Origin: Streptosporangiaceae bacterium
GTDB taxonomy: Bacteria; Actinomycetota; Actinomycetes; Streptosporangiales; Streptosporangiaceae
Length of the DNA: 6,153 bases
Direction: 5' to 3'
Assembly: GCA_030040815.1 (NCBI GenBank)
Contig: JASHSZ010000251.1
Location: forward strand, 1 to 6,153
Both the position numbers and the translations under genes were made by a program. Positions 1 to 6,153 of the stretch are shown piece after piece. The notes below the pieces were generated by a model. That model saw only the letters and a program-made list of their open reading frames with translations. It did no database searches and was not told the DNA's origin. Numbering within the stretch: the stretch's first letter is position 1; the number at the start of each line of letters is the position of its first letter.

Positions 1-1340
1 TGTTCCTGCGCTCGATGGGTTACGGCGGCGTCGCGACGGTGCTCGTCGACATGCTCGCCGCGGTCACCGTCATGCCGGCCTTGCTGTCCGTACTGGGCCG
101 TCGCGTCAACGCACTGCGGGTCCGTTCCGCGGTCTCCCGGCCGCACCGTGCAGCCGTGAGCGGACAGGCCCGTGGAACAGACCCGGTACCAGCCGCCGGC
201 GGCTGGTACCGGCTCGCGCGCGTCGTGATGCGACGGCCAGCGGTCTTCGCTGCCGTGATCGTGGTGGTTTTGCTCGCGCTCGGCTCCCCGTTCCTGCGGA
301 TCACGTGGGGCAGCGTCGGCCCGCAGGACCTGCCCGCTACCGCGCAGCCGCGGCTGGTCAGCGAGCAGGTCGCGCGCGACTTCCCCGGAAACGTCACGGC
401 GCCGATCGAGGCGGTTGCCGAGTTCGCGAGCCCAATCGCCGGTTCGCCACCGGCCCGGCACGAGCTGGCGGCCTACGTCGCGCGCCTCGACGAGGTGACC
501 GGCATCACCGGCGCAGCGGTGACCGGCGTGCGCGGCGACATCGCGCGGATCGACCTTCGTTACGGTCCAGATCCACTCTCCGCTGCGGCTCGGCAGATCG
601 TGCAGCACGTCCGCGACGTATCCCCGCCGACGGGGGCGCGGGTTTACGTCGGCGGGCAGACCGCGCAGCTCGTCGACGAACTCGCCAGCCTGTCGGCGAC
701 GCTGCCCTGGATGGCGCTGGTCATGGCGGCGGCGACGTACGTGCTGCTGTTCCTCGCGTTCGGGTCGGTAGTGCTGCCGGTGAAGGCGGTCGTGATGAAC
801 CTGCTGTCGCTGTCGGCGACGTTCGGCGTCGTGGTCTGGATCTTCCAGCAGGGCCACCTGTCCGGGCTGCTGCAGTTCACGCCCACCGGCACCATCGACC
901 CGACCGTGCCGATCCTGATGCTCGCGATCATCTTCGGCCTGTCGACCGACTACGAGGTGTTCTTGCTGTCGCGGATCCGGGAGCGGTACGACCTGACGGG
1001 CGACAACGCCGAGGCGGTCGCCTCCGGGCTGCAGCGCACCGGCGGCATCATCACAAGCGCAGCGCTGCTCCTGGTGATCGTCGTGGGTGCGTTCTCGGCG
1101 TCCGGCATCACGTTCATCAAGCTGCTCGGCGTCGGGATGATCGTAGCGCTGGTCATCGACGCCTCGATCGTCCGCGTCCTGCTGGTGCCCGCGACGATGC
1201 GGCTGCTCGGCCGCGCCAACTGGTGGGCCCCGCGGCCGCTACGACGGCTGTACGCGCGGTACGGCATCCGCGAGGACGACGGCGGGGCGGCCGGTCCGGC
1301 GGTCGCGGCAGGCTCGGTGCGGCAGCCCATCTCGAGTTGA
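1..1340 (+). CDS. MMPL/RND-family transporter, C-terminal half (5' end outside window)
   Basis: The frame is open from base 3 (F-L-R-S-M-G-Y-G-G) to TGA at 1338-1340. The ATG at 15 is internal, so the true start lies upstream. MMPL proteins are inner-membrane, proton-driven RND exporters of lipids or other hydrophobic compounds, with two halves of six helices. Counting from M at base 15, residues 1-28 are the last helix of half one. Residues 29-70 are a cytoplasmic linker, 76-94 TM7, about 95-228 the second extracytoplasmic porter domain, and 230-392 five helices (TM8-TM12). The signature GLSTDYEVFLLSRIRE (309-323) carries the Asp312-Tyr313 pair (948-953) that relays protons in this family; Thr311 sits where Met is common. 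The tail NWWAPRPLRRLYARYG is typical. Substrate cannot be inferred without the N-terminal half. The linker contains a 30-bp perfect palindrome. Family assignment is secure; cargo is unknown. Confidence 0.95.
   Translation, partial: FLRSMGYGGVATVLVDMLAAVTVMPALLSVLGRRVNALRVRSAVSRPHRAAVSGQARGTDPVPAAGGWYRLARVVMRRPAVFAAVIVVVLLALGSPFLRITWGSVGPQDLPATAQPRLVSEQVARDFPGNVTAPIEAVAEFASPIAGSPPARHELAAYVARLDEVTGITGAAVTGVRGDIARIDLRYGPDPLSAAARQIVQHVRDVSPPTGARVYVGGQTAQLVDELASLSATLPWMALVMAAATYVLLFLAFGSVVLPVKAVVMNLLSLSATFGVVVWIFQQGHLSGLLQFTPTGTIDPTVPILMLAIIFGLSTDYEVFLLSRIRERYDLTGDNAEAVASGLQRTGGIITSAALLLVIVVGAFSASGITFIKLLGVGMIVALVIDASIVRVLLVPATMRLLGRANWWAPRPLRRLYARYGIREDDGGAAGPAVAAGSVRQPISS
183..212. repeat. Perfect 30-bp palindrome inside the MMPL gene
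   Basis: The arm CCGGTACCAGCCGCC (183-197) is followed immediately by its exact reverse complement (198-212), with no spacer and no mismatch. It is read in frame as P-V-P-A-A-G-G-W-Y-R, in the cytoplasmic linker just before TM7. The GWYRLAR part looks like normal family sequence; the P-V-P-A-A-G part is variable linker. Function is unknown: it could be a protein-binding site, a cruciform or mRNA hairpin, or a small inverted duplication. Confidence 0.9.
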
Positions 1341-1417
1341 CCGGTCGGCCTGGGCTACATGCAGCAGAATGAGCCTCGCACCCTAAGGAGCCGGCAATCG
1401 GAAGCGGCAGGGCTGGC

Positions 1418-1423
1418 AGGAGG
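1418..1423 (+). promoter_or_regulatory. Strong Shine-Dalgarno that fixes the DUF2461 start
   Basis: AGGAGG is a perfect anti-16S match, seven bases before ATG 1431. The in-frame ATG at 1359 has no such site (preceding bases are ctgggctac) and would add 24 residues unlike the family. This supports 1431 as the start. Confidence 0.85.
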
Positions 1424-1430
1424 TCGGCAG

Positions 1431-2069
1431 ATGGCATTCGAAGGCTGGCCAGCCGAGGCGCTCGAGTTCTTCGAGGGCCTCGCGGCCGATAACACGAAGT
1501 CGTACTGGCTGGCGCACAAGGACATCTACGAGACGTGCGTGCTCGCGCCGATGCGCGAGCTGGCGGCGGAGCTGGAGCCAGAGCCGGGGGAGTCGAAGAT
1601 CTTCCGCCCGTACCGCGACGTCCGGTTCAGCAAGGACAAGTCGCCGTACAAGACTGAGATCGCCGCTGTCATCGGCGACGGTTACGTGCGACTGTCGGCC
1701 GATGGCCTCGGTGCCGGGCGCGGCCTGCACGAGATGGGCGCCGACCAGCTCGACCGGTATCGCAGCGCGGTCGCGGCGGACGCCACCGGTGACGGCCTAG
1801 AGAAGATTGTCGACGCGCTGCGCGCGGAGGGCGCGAGCGTGCAGGGCCACGAAGCGCTGAAGAGGGTGCCGGTCGGCTACCCGGCCGACCACCCGCGGGC
1901 GGACCTGCTGCGGCAGAAGGGCCTGTACGCGTGGAAACACTGGCCGGTCGAGCCGTGGCTCGGCACCGCGGCTGCTCGCGGCGAGGTGGCCGGCTTTCTC
2001 GCCGCCGTACAGCCGCTGAGCGACTGGCTGACCCGCCACGTCGGGCCGTCGGATTTGCCCGCCCGCTAG
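1431..2069 (+). CDS. DUF2461 domain-containing protein (TIGR02453 family)
   Basis: A 212-residue protein, near the usual 210-230 of this family, with one domain over almost its full length. The N-terminal part (F-E-G-L-A-A-D-N-T-K-S-Y-W, residues 14-26) and the signature FRPYRDVRFSKDKSPYKT (58-75) are diagnostic of DUF2461. LSADGLGAG (88-96) and LYAWKHW (165-171) also fit. The biochemical role of the family is not established, so none is given. There is no signal peptide or membrane helix, so it should be cytoplasmic. It lies 90 bp after the MMPL gene on the same strand and could be read from that promoter, though it has its own strong ribosome binding site. Residues 97-102 (R-G-L-H-E-M) sit where I recall aromatic residues such as G-Y-Y-E-M in relatives; this needs an alignment. 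Its TAG stop overlaps the stop of the convergent gene. Confidence 0.92.
   Translation: MAFEGWPAEALEFFEGLAADNTKSYWLAHKDIYETCVLAPMRELAAELEPEPGESKIFRPYRDVRFSKDKSPYKTEIAAVIGDGYVRLSADGLGAGRGLHEMGADQLDRYRSAVAADATGDGLEKIVDALRAEGASVQGHEALKRVPVGYPADHPRADLLRQKGLYAWKHWPVEPWLGTAAARGEVAGFLAAVQPLSDWLTRHVGPSDLPAR
2066..2069. other. CTAG palindrome used as stop codon by both convergent genes
   Basis: On the plus strand TAG at 2067-2069 ends the DUF2461 gene. On the minus strand TAG (2068-2066) ends the epimerase gene. The genes therefore overlap by four bases, leaving no room for an intergenic terminator, and each transcript must end inside the other gene or run antisense to it. Confidence 0.95.
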
Positions 2070-3304
2070 CCACCGCCGCCGGACCGCGGTCGCGCTACTG
2101 GGTCAGGCAGCTCGGTCATGAGGTCAGCTGCCGTTTCCATCCCGGCGCGCCACACCGAGCGCGCGATGATCTTGCGCGGGTCCACCCGGGACCGGTACCT
2201 GGCGGCGATTTGGGTGATCTCCTCGAGCAGCCCCTGCGACAGCGTGGTCGGCTCAAGACCGAGAGCCAGGAACTGGTCGTTCCGGACGCTGAGCTCGTTC
2301 TCGTCGGCCTCGCGGCGGGGGTTAGGCAGGTAGGCGATCTCCGTGCCGGTCATGTCACTGATCATCTTGGCCAGGTCGATCAGGCGGTGCGTCTCGGTGA
2401 CCTGGTTGCGCACGAGCGGCTTGGAGCCGGCGGCCGGCGGGTTGTGGAGGGCGATCTCGATGCACCGGACCGTGTCGCGGATGTGGATGAACGCGCGCGT
2501 CTGACCGCCGGTACCGTGCACCGTCAGCGGATGCCCGATGGCTACCTGCATGAGGAAGCGGTTGAGCACGGTGCCGTAGTCCCCGTCGTAGTCGAACCTG
2601 TTGATCAGGCGCTCGTCCTGCGCGGTCTGGTCGGTCTGCGTTCCCCACACGATGCCCTGGTGCAGGTCAGTGATCCGGAGCCGGTCATTGGAGGCGTAGA
2701 ACGAGAACAGCAGCTGATCCAGGGTCTTGGTCAGGTGGTAGACCGAGCCGGGATTGGCCGGGTGCAGGATCTCCCGCTCCAGCTCACCGTCGGGCGTCGG
2801 CACCTTCACCGCGAGGTAGCCCTCCGGAATCGGCGCGCTGCCCGACCAGCCGTATCCGTACACGCCCATCGTGCCGAGGTGCACGAGCGATGCATCGACG
2901 CCGGTCGTGACCAGCGCGGTGAGCAGGTTGTGGGTACCGCGGACGTTGTTGTCCACCGTGTAGCGCTTGGTCTTCTCGGTCCGCATCGAATAGGGCGCGG
3001 CGCGCTGCTCGGCGAAGTGCACGATGGCGTCCGGCCTGAGGCTCAGGAGCAGGTCAGCGAGTCGGTCATACTCGGTGGCCAGGTCGACGTTCACGAAGCC
3101 GATCGAGCGGCCGGACACCTGCTGCCACGCTGCCAGCCGGTCGTGGATCGGACGGATCGGCGTGAGCGACTCGACCTCGAGCTCCACGTCGATCTTCCGG
3201 CGGCTCAGGTTGTCGACGATGGTGATGTCGTGCCCTTGGTCGGACAGGTAGAGCGACGTGGGCCAGCCACAGAATCCGTCGCCGCCGAGAACCAGTACGC
3301 GCAT
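2066..3304 (-). CDS. sqdB: UDP-sulfoquinovose synthase-like NAD-dependent epimerase/dehydratase (SQD1/SqdB/Agl3 type)
   Basis: A 412-residue extended short-chain dehydrogenase/reductase. Enzymes of this type use bound NAD to convert UDP-glucose plus sulfite into UDP-sulfoquinovose, the head-group donor for sulfolipid or sulfonated glycans. Visible features are the Rossmann loop GGDGFCGW (7-14), V-D-N (30-32) for NAD ribose, and E-Q-R-A-A-P-Y-S-M (99-107). G-T-M-G (144-147) supplies the catalytic Thr145, and Y-H-L-T-K (189-193) supplies Tyr189/Lys193. HGTGGQTRAFIHIRDTV (263-279) and PNPRREADENE (327-337) also match. These follow plant SQD1 motif for motif. Differences from SQD1 are Val148 where SQD1 has Glu, a loop of about seven extra residues after GVYGYG, and a C-terminal extension ending in four glycines. 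The start ATG 3304 has GGAG five bases upstream. No sulfolipid glycosyltransferase is adjacent, so the exact product is inferred. Family very likely; substrate moderately sure. Confidence 0.85.
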   Translation of the reverse strand: MRVLVLGGDGFCGWPTSLYLSDQGHDITIVDNLSRRKIDVELEVESLTPIRPIHDRLAAWQQVSGRSIGFVNVDLATEYDRLADLLLSLRPDAIVHFAEQRAAPYSMRTEKTKRYTVDNNVRGTHNLLTALVTTGVDASLVHLGTMGVYGYGWSGSAPIPEGYLAVKVPTPDGELEREILHPANPGSVYHLTKTLDQLLFSFYASNDRLRITDLHQGIVWGTQTDQTAQDERLINRFDYDGDYGTVLNRFLMQVAIGHPLTVHGTGGQTRAFIHIRDTVRCIEIALHNPPAAGSKPLVRNQVTETHRLIDLAKMISDMTGTEIAYLPNPRREADENELSVRNDQFLALGLEPTTLSQGLLEEITQIAARYRSRVDPRKIIARSVWRAGMETAADLMTELPDPVARPRSGGGG

Positions 3305-3309
3305 AGCTG

Positions 3310-3313
3310 CTCC
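3310..3313 (-). promoter_or_regulatory. Ribosome binding site of the epimerase gene
   Basis: On the minus strand GGAG lies five bases before ATG 3304. That ATG puts the Rossmann glycine motif at residues 7-13, as expected for the family, so the start is well supported. Confidence 0.7.
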
Positions 3314-3373
3314 AAACGTGTGCTCTACCGCTCGATCGACGCCGCTGGTTACCGCTCCGCAACCTCCCGAGGG

Positions 3374-3398
3374 TTCCGGTGAGCAGAACTTACCGGAA
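3374..3398. repeat. 25-bp interrupted palindrome upstream of the epimerase gene
   Basis: TTCCGGTGAG, a five-base centre (cagaa), then CTTACCGGAA. Nine of ten base pairs match as DNA. As plus-strand RNA the remaining pair is G-U, giving a ten-pair stem. It lies about 70 bp before the epimerase start. It could be an operator for a dimeric regulator or a leader hairpin; no flanking T-run supports a terminator. Confidence 0.55.
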
Positions 3399-3479
3399 AG
3401 CCGCTGGCAGTGTACCGGCGCTGGCCGTCGTCATGGCTCAGCGTGTAGCACCGGGAGCGGCGCGACAGCCGGGCGCCGG

Positions 3480-3507
3480 ATAACGACACTCATGACCATA
3501 ACGTTCC
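3480..3507 (-). promoter_or_regulatory. Candidate ECF-sigma promoter for the epimerase gene
   Basis: Read on the minus strand, GGAAC (3507-3503) is followed after 17 bases by CGTTAT (3485-3480). GGAAC plus a 16-18 base spacer plus CGTT is the classic layout of envelope-stress and other ECF sigma factors in actinobacteria. Transcription would begin near 3473, giving a leader of about 170 bases that contains the 3374-3398 hairpin. This is a motif match only. Confidence 0.4.
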
Positions 3508-3666
3508 CTCTAGCATCGCGTGGCCTGCGGCGCCTCGCCAGCGTCCCGGCCCGATTGTCAGCTAATCCACAGCATCACGCCAGAGTCGAAAGCCGACAAA
3601 CACCGTGCCGTGCCTGTCGGTCAGCGGGAACGTGCCCGGGCGGACCGCGGCCGGCCGAGCCGGGGC

Positions 3667-3670
3667 AGGA
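3667..3670 (+). promoter_or_regulatory. Ribosome binding site of the COG1331 gene
   Basis: AGGA lies seven bases before ATG 3678. The open frame continues 420 bases upstream, but this site and the family-typical N-terminus (M-A-Q-R-L-R-G-A-T-S-P-Y-L-L-Q-H) fix the start here. Confidence 0.75.
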
Positions 3671-3677
3671 TAGGGCT

Positions 3678-5816
<2,139 letters not shown>

Positions 5817-5829
5817 CGAGCAATCGACG

Positions 5830-5851
5830 CCCGCGCCGCGGGTGGCGCGGG
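5830..5851 (+). terminator. GC-rich hairpin after the COG1331 gene
   Basis: CCCGCGCC, a six-base loop (gcgggt), then GGCGCGGG: a perfect eight-pair stem starting 13 bases after the TAG stop. There is no immediate T-run; the nearest A/T patch (aaaattt) is at 5864-5870. Position and stability fit the tail-less terminators common in high-GC actinobacteria, but high GC also makes chance stems likely. Confidence 0.45.
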
Positions 5852-6001
5852 ACGGCACCGCGGAAAATTTCGCCGAGGGTTTGCCATCTCGTCGGGTTCA
5901 ACTGCCGTGCGCTGGACGATGATCGGGTCTTGCCGGGGTGTAGACGTGTGCGCCAGACGCGGGCATCGTGGATGGCGGGCCAGCCGGATCGGTCGTGGCG
6001 C

Positions 6002-6007
6002 GAGGAG
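6002..6007 (+). promoter_or_regulatory. Ribosome binding site of the partial downstream gene
   Basis: GAGGAG lies nine bases before a GTG at 6017. It favours that GTG over the in-frame ATG at 5972, which has no purine-rich site, and over ATG 6038, from which it would be 30 bases away. Confidence 0.5.
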
Positions 6008-6016
6008 TGTGATCCG

Positions 6017-6153
6017 GTGCGCGACGGACGTCGTCGCATGCGCGCGGGAGTCTGCGCGGCAGCCGCAGGCGCGGCGGTGAGCGCCACCGTGGCGCTCGTC
6101 GCCTACGGACCGGGCACCGGCGCATCGGGCCCGGCCCCGCGCCACGGCCTCCC
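6017..6153 (+). CDS. Start of a probable secreted or membrane-anchored protein (3' end outside window)
   Basis: The frame is open from GTG 6017 to the window end, about 45 residues. The N-terminus reads (M)RDGRRRMRAG, then an Ala/Val-rich hydrophobic stretch C-A-A-A-A-G-A-A-V-S-A-T-V-A-L-V-A-Y, then G-P-G-T-G-A-S-G-P-A-P. That is a basic n-region, hydrophobic core and flexible Gly/Pro/Ala stretch, as in a Sec signal peptide or signal anchor. The cysteine precedes the hydrophobic core, so it is not a lipobox, and the arginines do not form a clean Tat motif. Alternative starts are ATG 5972 and ATG 6038. No family can be named from this fragment. It follows the COG1331 gene by 200 bp and a hairpin, so it is probably a separate transcription unit. 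Confidence 0.5.
   Translation, partial: MRDGRRRMRAGVCAAAAGAAVSATVALVAYGPGTGASGPAPRHGL

Larger units (their letters stand above)
3305..3677. other. Divergent intergenic control region
   Basis: A 373-bp stretch separating the minus-strand epimerase gene from the plus-strand COG1331 gene. It has a relatively A/T-rich patch (3480-3516, with ATAACG at 3480-3485 and again at 3498-3503), a 25-bp interrupted palindrome (3374-3398), a repeated GCCGCTGG (3341-3348 and 3400-3407) and a 10-bp self-complementary CGGCCGGCCG (3648-3657). One plus-strand frame stays open across it into the downstream gene, but nothing in its translation resembles a protein, so I treat it as non-coding. No convincing sigma-70 promoter was found for the plus-strand gene. 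Confidence 0.7.

Noticed and set aside
1322..1358. Weak stem (AGCCCA/TGGGCT) with an internal GACCGGTC spanning the MMPL stop, as a terminator
   Set aside because: Only six pairs around a 21-base loop and no T-run; too easily a chance event at this GC content.
305..1372. A 355-codon plus-strand frame within the MMPL gene
   Set aside because: The product is an Arg/Ala-rich string with no hydrophobic pattern; the overlapping frame has clear MMPL motifs and helices.
1359..1430. Upstream ATG as the start of the DUF2461 gene
   Set aside because: It has no ribosome binding site, and the extra 24 residues do not resemble the family; AGGAGG directs translation to 1431.
2082..2091. GACCGCGGTC as a terminator for the DUF2461 transcript
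   Set aside because: A 10-bp palindrome with no loop and no T-run cannot form a useful RNA hairpin, and it encodes the epimerase tail.
1931..3382. A 483-codon open frame on the plus strand covering the whole epimerase gene
   Set aside because: It is the antisense shadow of a well-supported enzyme. Its translation is rich in R, G, V and D without recognisable motifs, as expected when a high-GC gene is read in reverse.
3555..3583. TTGTCA as a -35 box for the COG1331 gene
   Set aside because: No -10-like hexamer occurs at 16-18 bases.
3258..3677. Extension of the COG1331 protein by 140 residues upstream
   Set aside because: The frame is open only because of base composition. It would overlap the epimerase gene, and family members begin at the position matching 3678.
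5891..5907. GGGTTCAACTGCC resembling a tRNA T-arm or attachment-site remnant
   Set aside because: The flanking bases do not pair as a T-stem, and no acceptor, D- or anticodon arm is present.

Overview
This is a high-GC chromosomal window (about two thirds or more G+C by eye) with strongly G/C-biased third codon positions. Protein types point to an actinobacterium (Actinomycetota): an MMPL/RND transporter, a DUF2461 protein and a COG1331 thioredoxin-domain protein, all in actinobacterial flavour. The genus cannot be named from the sequence. No tRNA, rRNA, CRISPR array, transposase or phage gene is visible.

Layout, left to right. (1) Positions 1-1340, plus strand: the C-terminal half of an MMPL-family transporter whose start lies before the window. 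(2) Positions 1431-2069, plus strand: a 212-residue DUF2461 protein behind a strong AGGAGG ribosome binding site. (3) Positions 2066-3304, minus strand: a 412-residue short-chain dehydratase/epimerase very like UDP-sulfoquinovose synthase (SQD1/SqdB/Agl3). It converges on the DUF2461 gene so tightly that both stop codons are read from one CTAG palindrome. (4) Positions 3305-3677: a divergent control region with a candidate ECF-sigma promoter and a 25-bp interrupted palindrome, both placed to serve the minus-strand gene. (5) Positions 3678-5816, plus strand: a 712-residue COG1331/SSP411-type protein with an N-terminal thioredoxin fold (CHWC) followed by an alpha/alpha-barrel region. (6) Positions 5817-6016: a GC-rich hairpin and a spacer. 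(7) From about 6017 to the window end: the start of a probable secreted or membrane-anchored protein, cut off.

The genes do not form an obvious pathway. The sulfoquinovose-synthase-like gene stands alone: no sulfolipid glycosyltransferase is visible beside it, so its end product is open. The most unusual DNA-level signals are a perfect 30-bp palindrome inside the transporter gene, a second GGTACC-bounded inverted repeat of the same 26-bp core length inside the COG1331 gene, and the shared CTAG stop. I did not find a convincing new multi-gene system here.
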